Source: Ovis canadensis (lineage: Eukaryota; Chordata; Mammalia; Artiodactyla; Bovidae). From it: DNA of 64,000 nucleotides. The translations under genes and the position numbers were made by a program. Position 1 is the stretch's first letter, and every line of letters starts with the position of its first letter. Positions 21,141 through 33,692 of this stretch are shown here, in pieces. Under the pieces are notes generated by a model that was given only the letters and a program-made list of their open reading frames with translations, made no database searches and was not told the origin of the DNA. The stretch covers positions 121,914,501 to 121,978,500 of the forward strand of contig NC_091248.1 in assembly GCF_042477335.2 (NCBI RefSeq), written 5' to 3'.

Positions 21141-22200
21141 CCATGGGTAGCTGTGGAACCAGGGATCCCAAGTCTAGTGTCACCCTGCCGCTGGGTGGAG
21201 CCAGTTACTGACATAGCTGGCCGTAGCGTCACATGTGTTACAGGGCTTCCATTGGCCTGGTGGTGTGTAAGACTGTGGCCCAGGGGATCCTGGGTGTGAT
21301 GCCTGCACACTGGTGGATGAGGTGGTTCCCAGGGCTGGTGGCAGCTTTCTGGGATGTGGGATCAGGTCCTGAGTCCTCTGGCAGGTAAGGCTAGGTTCCA
21401 GGGTGGCTGTGTGTTGAGAGGGTCTTGAGGCAATCAGCTTGATCATGAGTGGCTGTGTTGCTGCCTGGCTTGCTACTTGGCCCTGAGCATCTAAGGACTG
21501 GTGCTACTGGTAGGCAGTGGAGCCAGTTCCCTGGACCAAAAGCTAGAGGGATGATTCCAAAATGGTGCTTGCCAGCACCAGCATCCTCATAGAAGAATGA
21601 GCTCCCCACAATGGCAGTTTATAGTGTCCATGTCCCCAAAGTCAGTTCTATTTGCCTTGTACCTCTCCAGAAGGCTTCACAAGATTGGAGGTGTGTCTCA
21701 CCCAGGTTCCATTTAAATGATTGCTTTTGCTCTGAGCCATAGAGCTTCAGTGAGATTTCATGTTTGCTTTTTAAGAGTGGAGTCTTTATTTTTTTTTGTT
21801 GTTGTTGTTAATCCCACAGCCCTATTGCTCTCCCAAAATTCAGCACTGCTGGCCTTCAAACCCAAATGTTCTGGAGCTCCTCTTCCTAGTACAGGAATCC
21901 CAGGCTGAGGAGCAGCTTGAGGTCTGGCTTAGACCCCTTGCTTTTCAAGGAGAAACTCTGAAATTGCAATTATCCTCCTATTTGTGGGTCATCCACCTGA
22001 GGATCTAAGTCTTGACTAAATCATGTCACTACCCCTTCTGCCTGTCTCACTGTGGTTCCTTCTTTACATCTTTATAGAAGATCTCTGTTAGTCTTCTGAT
22101 CTTTTATATTAATAGTTGTTCTATAAATACTTAATAATTTTTTGTTACTGTGGAAGGAGGTGAGCTCAAGGTCTTCCTTCTCCACCATTTTTGCCACTCC
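21141..22200 (-). mobile_element. L1 5'-terminal (UTR-like) GC-richer region, antisense
   Basis: A GC-richer block that joins directly onto antisense ORF2 sequence near 21140 and ends caccatttttgccactcctg, the reverse of an L1 5' end. Its right part (21900-22200: gtgggtcatccacctgagga, gtctcactgtggttccttct) recurs in unit 2 at 43300-43620, again directly next to antisense L1. Most of ORF2 and ORF1 is missing between the two parts. Open frames here are short and not conserved, so I do not call genes. Confidence 0.6.
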
Positions 22201-23290
22201 TGTCCCATTTTATTTGGCAATTTTCTTCAGGATGATTAGCTTCTAAAAATCACACTCCCATAGGTCTTCCATATCTACTCCATTTTCTCTCTTTTTTTTC
22301 TTTTAATGTTTTTATTTGATTTTTTCCTGTTGATCTTCATTTGAATTCATTGATCTTACACTAGACTGGATCAAGTGTGCTATTAAATCCACATGCTGTT
22401 TTCTTAATTTCACATATTATTATTTGTTCCTTAAGATGGAATATCTGCAGTCCCTCCCATCAGGAAGCTTGCACAAGCCTCTTAGACATAGCCTCATTCA
22501 CCAGAGGGCAGATAGAAGGAATATCTGATTACTTTTGTGGATTCTAATTTTTCATTGAAATATTGGTTTTTGTATTTTGTGTATCTTTTCCCCCATTTTC
22601 TTTGATCTAAGTTATTTTGAAGTCTTGAGGCTTCAGTTTCTGTGATATATCTGAGATCTCTTCTATTGGCTCTTTTATCCCTTGGTTATTGATCAAGTCT
22701 TCCTGCTTTTTAATATTTGGAATAATAAATCATAAAGAATATAGATTATTTTATCATATATTAAGATTAATGAAGCGAAGCTTAGTTTTTTCTCCCTAAT
22801 GACAATTAAACTTATTGAAATCCACCTTGCTCCTTTTAGGGCTTGTTCCTTTTAGAGTTAAGACAAATTTCGGTTATGTTTTTTCATATTAGGACTTAGG
22901 CAATGCCTACGAAAACCTCCACAGACATCTTTAGAATATTTTCAACATATACTTTCTCTCTATAATCTTATCCCCTAAAATTCTAGCTTTCTTATTTGCC
23001 CATAACTCCAATCTCTGTTGGAGATTTCAGCTCCTTACTCTTGGGAGAAAGCCTGTGTGAACGTGAAACTTACTTGCACTCCCTTTAAACAAACTTGTCC
23101 TACATCGTTCAGTCGTGTCCAACTCTTTGTGACCTGGAGTGGGTAGCCTATCCCTTCTCCAGCAGATCTTCCTGACCCAGGAATTGAACTGGGGTCTCCT
23201 GCATTGCAGGTAGAATCTTTACCAGCTGAGCTACCAGGGAATCCCCAACTTAAAAAGCACACTCATTCAATTCACTTCTGACTGCATTAA
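22201..23290. other. Duplicated non-coding block at the unit 1/unit 2 junction
   Basis: Matches unit 2's right end (43640-44790), for example ctcttctattggctctttta near 22657 and near 43985. No gene is visible. Contains a SINE at 23104-23247. Confidence 0.65.
23104..23247 (-). mobile_element. Bov-tA SINE, antisense, internally deleted
   Basis: catcgttcagtcgtgtccaa, then a jump to gacctggagtgggtagccta, then the complete antisense head (cctgcattgcaggtagaatc; ctaccagggaatccc). About 60 bp of the middle part are missing. Confidence 0.88.
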
Positions 23291-23585
23291 CAATTTTGTA
23301 TTTCTGAACAAAGTGTTTTTGGGAAAAAATATTTTGGAAAATTGATGTTTTGCACTTAACAAGTATTTTTAAAACTCATTAATAACTAAATCAGGAAAAT
23401 AGTAGATTGCATCAGTTTGAGGAGGGTTTGGCAAGGGCACATGTACATAGTTATACACCCAACAACCATATTAGATCACAGTTTTCTTTATGTTTAATGC
23501 CTGTTTGAGTGGGTAAGTTACAAGGACAATATAATGCTGAGTTTTATCTTCAAAGATATAATTAATCTGAAAGATCAAATCAAGG

Positions 23586-23700
23586 ACTTCCTTGGTTGTC
23601 CAGTCAAGACAAGCCTCCACACTGCAGGGGGCATGGGTTTGATCCCTGTTAGGAGGAACTAGGATCCTGCATGTCATGTGCCACAACCAAAAAGCAAATG
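23586..23700 (+). mobile_element. CHR-type tRNA-derived SINE
   Basis: gacttccttggttgtccagt, ccacactgcagggggcatgg, gtttgatccctgttaggagg, then catgtgccacaaccaaaaag. This is the cetartiodactyl CHR SINE arrangement (tRNA-like head, then the cac..gcc..aaaaa end), moderately diverged. Confidence 0.75.
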
Positions 23701-26509
23701 AAATATCAAGTCATAAGCCTGAGAAGTGAATATTAAGCAAGTTGATTTGCGGCTGTTAAAAAAAAGTAGGGTAAAATAAGGGTAGTTATTATGTGCTAAA
23801 TTGCGTCCCCCCCTTAATGTAAATGTTGAGGTTTTAACTGTCAGAATGTGTCCATAACTAAGCTTGCATATTTAAAATGTAATTAAGCTAAACTGAGATC
23901 ATTAGGTTGGGCACTAATATGGTACAACTGGTGTCCTTTTAGAGCAGATGATTAGGCTGCAGACATACATGAAAGGAAAAGTGAGTAAAGTCGTAGAGAA
24001 AAGATTGCCATTACAAGCCGAGGGAGAGGCTTCAGAAGAAACTAAACCTGTTGATTCCTTGCTCTTGGACATCTAGCCACTGGGGCAATAAGAAAATATA
24101 TTTTTGTTGTTGAGTCCATGTAGTTTGTGGTGCTTTGTTATGGCACTCCTAGAAAACTAACAGTTTAGCTCAGAGGTATAAGAAATAATCACATAAATGT
24201 CAAGTAACAGTGTGCCAAACAATATGTATGGAGTCAGTTATCAAAGGTATTATTAAAGAAGTAATTAAAGAAAAAAGAACAAATAGTACATTGTTTGCAA
24301 GTTTGGGAAAAATTTCTTTCTTACTTAAAGGTCCTAAAAATGAAGTCTTCAAGAAAACAATATCGTTCTTTGAATACTAACACAAATATCTCTTAGGTAT
24401 TTCCAGTTGAACTCTCACTTTAAAAAGTCACAGTAATCATATCAGAATTTCTTATTAAGTTGCCCTTTTTAAGCCTGCACTTCTCTGAAGTCCTCTAAAA
24501 GGAGCATATAATCAAAATTTACCTTAAAATTAAAACTATGGGGAAATAGAAACCATTTTGTAGACAAAAAGTACATGTGGATGTGTGTGTGTGTATTCTT
24601 CAGTCAGCAAACCAAGATGAAGATGAGCAAATTAATTTAAAAGCGCCAAAATAAATCTCTGTGTTAAATCTTTCCTAATTTTGTGACATAAATATGACAC
24701 TGAGATATTGCTATACAATTTGACCTGAAATGCAAAAAGTCATCAGGACCACATACCTTCTTCTCAGGCACCTAGACAGGCAGGAGTTTGTCATATGAAA
24801 AGTTCCTCAAATTTATCTAAGCTTATATTGTATAAAGAATAGCTTATGGTATCTCTACACAGAAAATATTTGCATAGACAGAAAATATTTTTACTTTTAA
24901 AAAAGCACTGGTCACTAGGAATAAACTGAGTAAAGACCTCCAGAAACTCTGCTCCAGAAAATCAAAAATCACACTGACAGAATCTGTCAAAATCATCTTT
25001 TTCAAAACCTAGAAGTTAAAGACTTGCAAAAATGTCAGTGTTCATCAGGAAAAACTGCTGACCTTGTTAACAACAGCGAGGTCTGCAGGGTTTTAACTTA
25101 TTCCGTAGCCATCATCATCACTCCAGCTCCACAGTACCCTGGAAAACAAACAGCCCGACAGCCGTGGTGAGACCCGGCGTCCTTACAGCCTCTGGAAGGT
25201 GTAGCCAAGAGCAAAGGAACAAACTAACTTATGATATGTGGAAAAGAATTTACCATTAGTGTATAAAATTTGGGATTAGGATTAGAACCTAAGCATACCA
25301 GAGATTCTGAACTCTTAAACTTTAATACGAATTGTGAAATCATGACTGAGTTTTATAACCAATGTTGGAAAATGCAAATAATATTTTTATTTATAACTGC
25401 AATATAAAATATATATGTGCATATATACTGCATATATATATATTTTATTTATATGTGTATGTATACATACTTCTGTCACCAAAGGAGCTAGAGGAAAGTA
25501 AGAAATAAAGAGAAGCATCAAGCATACACAAGTTAATCCTTAAAATATATATATAATAGAATAGTATCTACTATTATAAACCAGGCACTCTCTTGACAAC
25601 AAGCAAGAGTAATGCATGAGAAAGAAGCTTATAATCAGCTCCTTGTAGCTGGCTTTTGGGCACTGGAATTACCCTGAAAAATAGAAGTCAGAAGACTTGC
25701 TGATTCACTCTGATGTGCAGTAGGTAAGCATTTATTCTGGACCACTGCATTTCTGGAAGAGGCTTGGCTTGTGATATTTACTTATGTTTTATCAGCATAT
25801 TAAATGTGTTGAAATCCCTGGGATTTATGAAGTCCTATAGAAAGTGAACAGAAAATAGATGATTTCTACGATCTGATCACCGGACCTAGCAAATAGATCA
25901 TTGTTATCATTGAAATGAAGTTTCATATTCTGACCAGATGTTTTCAAGACAAAATAGGAGCAGAAATTTTCCAGATATAGCAATTGCTGGAGAAAAATTC
26001 ATGAGTAGGCAAGAGTGGTAGAATTTATAGCATAAGTTTTAGACTGGTCTTCTCTGGGAAAAAAAATTAGCTCCAAATTCAGATAAATGCACAAATCCAG
26101 TAACCCATTCGGTATGTTAGTGCTGTCTGTCATCTTATTGCTTTCATAGTTACTTTCACAGTTGCTTTCTCACCAGCGGAGACTATGGGTGGAAGGAATT
26201 ATGGGAGATGTAAAGAAAGAAAATTCAAGAAACCATCTGGAAGAAGACTAAGGAAACAGAATGGTTTCTGGGAGCGTCGAGGACCAATTGATATGAATAC
26301 CCATGAGTTTAAGGGGTCTGAGTTATCATGATTGTGTGTTGTCTGTGAATCTGTGTGTGCAGGCAAACCCATCCATCATCTAAATTTAATGTTCATGACA
26401 CTAAACAGAGAGGAGACAATGATATCTCCCAATGTAGGACATGTATTTAGGGAAAAAGTGTTATCAAATACTTAAGAGACAAATACTTAAGGAATAAGCG
26501 GGGAAGGGA
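23701..26509. other. Duplicated non-coding block, unit 2
   Basis: No gene. Aligns with unit 3 45830-48300, for example gaccacataccttcttctca near 24748 with gaccacataacctacttctc near 46665. An AT-rich TATATG run lies near 25405-25450. Reading frames are not conserved between copies. Confidence 0.65.
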
Positions 26510-26828
26510 AGTGAAAGTGAAAGTCGCTCAGTCATGTCCGACTCTTTGTGACCCCATGGACCATACAGTCCATGGAATTCTCCAGGCCAGAACTGGAGTG
26601 GGTAGCCTTCCCCGTTTCCAGGGGATCTTCCCAACCCAGGGATCGAACCCAGGTTTCCCACAGTGCAGGTGGATTTATTTTTTTACCAGCTGAACCACCA
26701 GGAGAGGCCAAGGATACTGGAGTGGGTTGCCCATCCCTTCTCCAGTGGATCTTCCTGACCCAGGAATCAAACCAGAGTCTCCTGCATTACAGGAGGATTC
26801 TTTGCCAGCTGAGCTTTCAGGGAAGCCC
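26510..26828 (-). mobile_element. Bov-tA2 SINE (dimeric), antisense
   Basis: gaagtgaaagtgaaagtcgc, ccatggaccatacagtccat, two antisense tRNA-like heads (near 26640-26700 and 26760-26826), ending ctttcagggaagccctgggg. Absent from the equivalent places in units 1 and 3. Confidence 0.92.
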
Positions 26829-28306
26829 TGGGGAAATAGAGTTGCATCTCAAAGAGTTTCCAAGTAATTGCTAATATTTGCAGTAGAAAATTTTGATAAT
26901 TATTGCACATTAACACTTCCCAGCAGACAAAGATTGTTCACTCCCTGAGAAAGATCCACTCCTTTGAGGGGCTGCAGTAACAAGCTCCTTGGGGATTGCA
27001 CTTATTACTTCACGAATCTTTCCAACTGTAGCATACGGATGCAGGAGCAAGTGCATAATATCAAGATCAAGTGCATAATACATATCCTTGGGGATTTTAC
27101 TTATGGGACAAGCACTGAAGTGTGACTTATCTGTAGAAGTTTCATACCAAGATTCTCCTGAGTGCAGACCTCTTTGCCTTTCTTCTTGAGTTCTTATCTC
27201 TCTGCATAAACAGGTTCACAAACGGGCACATGCACACCCACACTCCCATAGATGGCGCAGCAGGAGACCCAGGAGAGGAGGGGCAGGCTTTGCGCTCCTT
27301 TGTAGGAAAGACATAGAACAGTGAGAGTATGCTTTGCCATTTGTTCCCTGGGCTCTCCAGGAATGTCGCTGGGGAATGGGCTGGCTTTAGGTGATCAGAC
27401 TCTAAAGCCGTCACACCTAGAGGCTCCTGAGCACCCTGAATCCTGTCCTTTGGTCAGGACAGAAAAGGTGTCTGGGACTCCCCATCTACTGCGCTCACTC
27501 CAGGGAGCAGGAGACTCAGCTCCAGCCATTCCCATCTCTGTGAGTTTTCCTCTACATTCAGGTCCAAGTTGAGGAAAAGATCAGAAATAGTAGCAGCTCC
27601 CAGTTATATAAATCCTTATTTACACATTGATTAATGGTTTCAGAAGAGCAGGGGAGAAGGCTGGCAGAATCATCAGGTTTAGGAAAAAGAAAAAAGCTAC
27701 CCTTCTGAAGACCCCTTTCTTGCTCTGTGCTGGGGTCTCAGAGTCACATCTGATACCCACGCTGTCTAAACATAGGTTTCTTACTCATAGTCAGAGCCCC
27801 TCCCTGGTGCCCCATTTTACTGGAAGGGGCTGGTAAACTCAGTGTCCCGAAGTCATGGTGTCAAACTGAAAGGGGCATAAGAACATCTAGAGCTGATGTC
27901 TCTCCTTACAAACGATGAATCCAGAAGTCTCGTATAACTTGTCCTTCATTGTCTTTCATTTCTCCCTCTGCTGAGGACCATCTGCTCCTACTGAATCCTG
28001 GAAACGTCCTGCCAGGAAGTGAGAACAACGGGGCTCCTTTCTTTGCTGCCCAGTAGGAAGGTGTTTAATAAAGAGCAGGGAGAAATCCCTCTAGCTACCT
28101 GATAAAGGTCCCATTAGTGTTTCTTTTGCAGCAGGGAAGCTGGTAAAGGTTCCATCTAGTTTAACCTGATTTTGCTGTCTAGAATTATTCTCCAGTGATG
28201 CGTGTCCTCATTTGAGGGAAATCCTGTGTCATCTTCTAGAGTGTGATAACCTGAGTACCACTGTCACTTATCAGCTTTAGGGGAAAGTTCTAGCTGGTGA
28301 AAATAT
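26829..28306. other. Duplicated non-coding block, unit 2
   Basis: Three-copy block matching 5500-6940 and 48780-50420. No gene; reading frames such as 27321-27572 are not preserved in the other two copies. Confidence 0.65.
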
Positions 28307-28472
28307 GGTGAAATGTCCCTACTACAATAACAGTTTCTCTATTTACATGTCTGTGCACCTGGCAAGTTTTCAGTGAATATTTTTGTCTTGGTGAAATGTC
28401 CCTACTACAATAACAGTTTCTCTATTTACATGTCTGTGCACCTGGCAAGTTTTCAGTGAATATTTTTGTCTT
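28307..28472. repeat. Perfect 83-bp tandem duplication
   Basis: Two directly adjacent copies (28307-28389 and 28390-28472), identical at all 83 positions as read, starting ggtgaaatgtccctactac and ending gaatatttttgtctt. Unit 3 has one diverged copy near 50425-50510. Confidence 0.97.
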
Positions 28473-31149
28473 ACCCCTTCACATTTAAGTCAATTTTTTT
28501 AAATGGAATAAATAAAAATTTATAAATTTTGCCATTGAAAAAGAAAAGATAATCCATAGTATTTCTATTGTTGTAATGAGGCATAGGATTTCTAATACTT
28601 TCCTCTAAACTGCAAAAGCTTGGTTATTTTCATAAATATTTCAGCATTCTAATTTTTAATATTCAAATTACTATTTATGAACCTAACAGTTTTCATGTTC
28701 ATATAATCTGACTTCTGTTTTATAAAAGATGGGAGTTGATGATCTGTTAACAGGAAATTACTGGAAAGGCATTCTAGGAAGCCCTGACCTGAGCTTATAA
28801 ACCATCAGGGTCCACTGAGGTATGAGGAGTAGGAGCAAAAGATTTCATTTTAGCAACAGGTCAGATAAAGCAGTGATCACTCTGTAGACACGAAGCAGGA
28901 TAGGAGATGTCCTAGGACTAATAAAGCCTTCTGATAATCATCCTGCAGGATACTGTTTATTAATGCATTTCATTATTTTTTAACTAGAAAAAAAATCTCT
29001 AAGTACATGTTAAAATTAAGCAGAAATTAAAATATATTAAGTGAATGTCCTTTAAGGTATATTCTTATTTTATATACAATGTAACACATGTATTCTTTTA
29101 ACTTGTAGTGGAAACATGCCTGAAATATAGATCACATTTTCTAGATATTCAGGCTTTTACAGCTGGACTTAGAAGCTAATATCAGATAAACAGGAGCCCC
29201 ATGGAATGATGAGGAAGAAAGACAGGCATTAGAGAGCATACATCCGGGAGCCAGAGAATCAGGCAGTGTTATTAGGATACTGATGGTGAAAGGCAAAAAG
29301 CTGCTGGAGATTTGATTTATGTGTAACTTTTCAATTTGTGTAGAAGACTAATTCTAAGTTAAACTGAATTACTAGGTCCCTCAGCAGACAGGTCAGGTCA
29401 GGAAGGCAGATCAGAACTAACGGGTAAACCAGGAGCCAGCATGGAGGCTTTGAATGCTTGTGCTGACATTAGTAACATTTGATGTTTCTGCTAGCATTCA
29501 TTGTAACATTAGTACCTAAAACTAATATTTTAGAGACATGCACCAAAATAGAATAAGAGCCTTAGAATCATTTTACTAGCTGTCTCACTCCACCTGCTTT
29601 AGAACCTGATGCTATCCTATACTGTCTCTAGAGAGAAACACCTCTGGTCTACTCTCCCTGGCACGAAACACAAATATGTGTCGCTTGAAGAAGTTAATAA
29701 TTCAATTCCTCCAATATGCTGTATTTACTCATTTGATTTCTTATTTATGGCTCTTATTTGAAATCAGGGTCTGATGATCTATTTGTTTGACAGTGACCAA
29801 AAATTAGACTTTTCTTCAGTTTCAAGCTTTGAATGGTGACTCTGTTCCTTGGTAAGTACTCCTGAAAGTGGACTCTATACTCAGTATATAATCGTATTCC
29901 ATCCTAAACGTGCCTTCCTATTTTTGAAAATCTCCTGAACACATTTCATGTGATAAACAGACAAGAGGCTTTAATTCATTTGCATAAATTTGTCACTTCA
30001 TTCATAACACATACTGATGCACTCAACTATTTTTCTCATTTATGGCGAATAATAGAGCTAATATTGGATAGTATTGCTTAGATTCTATTGTATCTAAAGA
30101 GAACTGTTTTATAAAATGTCCTCAGGTACAAGATACATAATATAAAGGAGGCTAGTAGACTGAATATAAGTAAAGGCAGTTTTTGATATTAGAAATTAAA
30201 CTTTCTTACTTAGCTGTGGATTAATATCTATATAACTATAACTACAAAATCATTAGAAAGTATTCATTGAATTTTTTAATAATCAATTATCCTCTTCAGT
30301 TTAACACCAGAAAACCACACTCTTCCCTCTGCCCAATTATGTCCAATCCAATTTTGTATTTCATAGGTGATATACAAACAAGGGACTTTGAAGCTAATGC
30401 TACGAATGTCCCATACGTAACGCCTTGCACTCCCACTTCAGAGAACACTGGCCTGATTTCCAAGTGCCAGCAGCTACATTTCCTTGCTTGCAGGTTCCCC
30501 AGAAACCAGAGCCACTTTTCTATCCCATCACCCAGTGAAAAGGAGCCCTAATTCTTGGTCCACCCACCTCAGGGCTCTCACCCAATAATAGATACTGGTT
30601 GGTATATAGATACTCTAGGTCCCTTCTACTCCAAGTGGGTTCACACTGAGATGCATATCCTACACGGGCTCTGAGATTTTTCCATTAGGATCTGATTTCA
30701 GTTACTCCTATTTTGTCCTACTGCAGCATCCAAACTTAAGCAGCTGCCTTGATGTGGTCATGTCACTTTTCCATTCCTTTGTTAATTGATGTTCATAGAT
30801 TCGAAATCATAGAACTTACTATGGAATTCATTGTTGATCACACTATTTTGAAATGTGACTTTGACTCTCATTTTTTTTCCCCTAAAAAATGACTTTATAA
30901 AGAGATACCGGCCAGATTATTCTCATCAAGTGAGGTTCCCCAAACTTAATTTTTCTTGGAATAAGTTAATTAAATCATACATTTCTAAAACTAATTATAA
31001 GAACCCTTGCAACATATATCTCTTTGCTCACATGAATTATAAGCTCAAGCAAAGAGACAACTCTATGTTTCAACCTTTTAAAATAAGCTAAGATAGATAT
31101 TTTACTTGGAAGGTAGAAAAAAATTAGTATATATAATCGTATAAATCTA
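28473..31149. other. Duplicated non-coding block, units 2 and 3 only
   Basis: Aligns with 50510-52760 and 54510-56500 in unit 3 after removing BovB and SINE insertions (for example tgtccaatccaattttgtat near 30340 with tgtccaatccaattttggat near 55456). No counterpart in unit 1. A 94-codon frame at 30267-30551 is not preserved in unit 3, so I do not call it. Confidence 0.65.
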
Positions 31150-31343
31150 TGTGAAAGTGAAAGTCACTCAGTCGTGTCCGACTCTTTGTGACCCAATGGA
31201 CTATACAGTCCTTGGACTTCTCCAGGCCAGAATACTGGAGTGGGTAGCCTTTCTCTTCTCCAGGGGATCTTCCCAACCCAAGGATCAAACCCAAGTCTCC
31301 CGCATTGCAGGTGGATTCTTTACCAGCTGAGCCACAAGGGAAT
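31150..31343 (-). mobile_element. Bov-tA SINE, antisense
   Basis: tgtgaaagtgaaagtcactc, ccaatggactatacagtcct, ending ttaccagctgagccacaagg. Absent from the matching place in unit 3 (near 56530). Confidence 0.92.
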
Positions 31344-32240
31344 TAATTTTTATTTTGATATCTCTGGTGACAGAAAATTTACAAACCCCTTTATGTTTTA
31401 ATGGGCTTGTGGATCGTTTAGATCATTTTTCATGTGAAGTAAGTTCAAGTAAATATTTGCACAATTGGCATTTGATTATTTTTCATTAGTGATTTGCAGA
31501 AAATGTTTTATATTCCAAATATGAGCCCTGAATTTATTGTACCTGTTATGAATAATTCATACTTTCTTGATGATGCCTCTAGATAAATAGCTGTTAATTT
31601 CTTAGTTTTATCACTCTTTTATGTTGTTTAATATTCCACTCAATTCAAGGTCATAACTATGCCACAAAGCTTATTTCTATCTTTTATATTTAGATCATTA
31701 CCTACCTGCATTTCTATTTTGGTTTGATTTTATCTCTCCATGTAAATAGACAACTGATCCAGCATTATTATTGAAAACACCTGTGCCTTTGTCTTGGTTC
31801 AGATGTGCTTGTGGAGTGATGGGAATGTGCATTTTTGAACTTCTGGTTTAATCATGCTATTTCATGAGTGTACTTAATTATCTTTGCCTCAGCAGAACAT
31901 TGCCTGACTGTAACTTTATAGGTCTCAATATTTCATAGAGTAAATCCTTTTACTTCATTCTTCTTTATCATTTCCTTCTCTTTTCTTGATCTTTCGTATT
32001 TTCTCATAAAACTTATAAGAAAGATTATCAATTTCTGCACATTAAAACCTCCCTTAAATTCTGATTTGGATTTCATTGAACCTACAGATCAATATGAAGA
32101 GATGTGAAATCTTTACAAAATGTTCATTTATTCCATAAAATATTATGCATGTTCCAGAGTTTGGATATTTGCTTATTATAATAGGTCATCTACAGAGATT
32201 TTAATGTTTTCAGCATTCATTAGTGTGTTGTCAATAAAAA
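31344..32240 (-). mobile_element. Old L1-like antisense sequence
   Basis: Weakly preserved antisense L1 ORF2 words (tgggcttgtggatcgtttag; gatccagcattattattgaa; ggataacagat-type blocks). The same fragment is in unit 3 at 56880-57840. Heavily decayed and present before duplication. Confidence 0.55.
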
Positions 32241-32249
32241 CTGAAATTT

Positions 32250-32465
32250 ATTTTCTGAATTATTTTATTGACATATAGTTTGTTTACAATTATATTAGGT
32301 TCAGGTGTGCAACCTGGTGATTCAATATTTTGTATTAACAGATTATCCTTCATGTAAAGTTATAACATATTGACTATATTCTTGTGCTCTACAGTGCATT
32401 TTCTTTATCCTATGTGTTGTAGTTTTGACCTCTAATTTCCTATCCCTATATTGCCCTCTATCCAT
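32250..32465 (-). mobile_element. L1 3'-end fragment, antisense
   Basis: ttattttattgacatatagt, ttaggttcaggtgtgcaacc, gattcaatattttgtattaa: the antisense 3' end of a mammalian L1, about 215 bp. Confidence 0.75.
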
Positions 32466-32502
32466 CTTTTATTTAGAATAATCTTAGTAAAGTTTGCGTA
32501 CG

Positions 32503-32778
32503 GCTGCTGCTGCTGCTAAGTCGCGTCAGTTGTGTCCAACTCTGGGCGACCCCATAGACAGCAGCCCAACAGGCTCCTCTGTCCCTGGGATTCTCCAGGC
32601 AAGAGTACTGGAGTGGGTTGCCATTTCCTTCTCCAATACATGAAAGTGAAAAGTGAAAGTGAAGTAGCTCAGCCGTGTCCGACTCTTTGCGACCCAATGG
32701 ACTGTAGCCTACCAGGGTCCTCCGTCCATGGGATTCTCCAGGCAAGCGTACTGGAGTGGGTTGCCATTGCCTTCTCCT
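32503..32778 (-). mobile_element. BOV-A2 SINE, antisense
   Basis: Starts with a (CTG)n run (the reverse of the CAG tail) then ctaagtcgcgtcagttgtgt. Two BovA monomers follow, separated by aatacatgaaagtgaaaagt, and it ends ggttgccattgccttctcc. Confidence 0.93.
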
Positions 32779-33491
32779 TTGTATATGGCTAGAAAGTACT
32801 TATTGGTTACACCTTAAATTTTTAAACTGAAATTTCAGTCTTCATGTCTATAAGCCATCTATTTCAAATTTCAACCCTTTAATTCCCCACTTCAAAAATG
32901 TGGGGAATAGTTTTCTTATTATTCCTTCTCATAATTCTTCTCCTGTATTAGTTGATTTTTTTTTGTATTAGTTGATTTTGTAAACTCATTTTTACATTGT
33001 CAAGATTGCATTATAGTTATTTCTTACTCAGTCTCCCCTAAGCTATCATTTAATCTGGATAATCTTTAGAATTAGAAATTACTGTATTTGATAGAAATAT
33101 TTGTTTCAACACAAAATATGTTAGAATGAGTACCAATTCCACTGATTAGTGTCGAGGAACTAGCATAAATCTCTCTAGCTCAGTTACAGGATGGCCCGAG
33201 TAGAAAAGTGTACATACTGACCAATGACACCTCCGTATTTTGAAGTGCTGTTATTTTATTAGCTCTATTAGGAAGGAGAAATTCTATTTTTGGTATCAAA
33301 ATTTTCTTCCATTTCAGTGCTGTTTAAGAAATTTAATCTACCTTCACTATTATTTTTTTTAACTTTTAGTTGAATTGAAAATGATGGTATTAGAGATGAA
33401 GATACAATAAATATAATAAATAGTTTATTCAGACAAAAAAATCACCCTAAATAGTTAAGATGTTACTGTATTCATTTTTCACCATTCAATA
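32779..33491. other. Duplicated non-coding block
   Basis: Right part matches unit 3 near 59760-59930 (gtaccaattccactgattag with gtgccaatttcactgactag). No gene seen. Confidence 0.6.
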
Positions 33492-33692
33492 TGACTCAGT
33501 GGTAAAGTCTGCCTGCCAATGCAGGAGACTCAGAAAAGGTGGGTTTGATCCCTGGTTTGGGAAGATTCCCTGGAGGGGGGCAATGGCAACCCACTCTTAC
33601 CCGGAAAATCCCATGGATAGAGGACCCTGGTGGGCTGTGGCCCATAGGGTCGCAAAATGTCAGACATGACTAAATGACTGAGCACACATAGC
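33492..33692 (+). mobile_element. Bov-tA SINE
   Basis: tgactcagtggtaaagtctg, gggtttgatccctggtttgg (B-box region), caatggcaacccactcttac, cagacatgactaaatgactg. The first bases of the head are missing. Confidence 0.9.

Larger units (their letters stand above)
4000..23290. repeat. Segmental duplication, unit 1 (holds OR gene 1)
   Basis: Homology to units 2 and 3 begins near 4000-4030, in the stretch agcagagaagttgggataaa, which matches unit 3 near 48097 and unit 2 near 26083. Further anchor blocks: 5253-6940 (unit 2 26280-28240, unit 3 48535-50390); 10300-12300 with the receptor (34310-36300; 60560-62750); 13580-15070 (36400-38850; 62800-64000); 17740-18310 (39150-39730); 21900-23290 (43310-44800). 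Boundaries between tandem units are approximate. Unit 1 lacks the block present at about 28.25-33.3 kb in unit 2. Confidence 0.85.

Noticed and set aside
21180-21609. GC-richer region with overlapping open frames, possibly an exon
   Set aside because: It joins directly onto antisense L1 ORF2 and its right part recurs next to L1 in unit 2. It is better explained as an L1 5'-terminal region.
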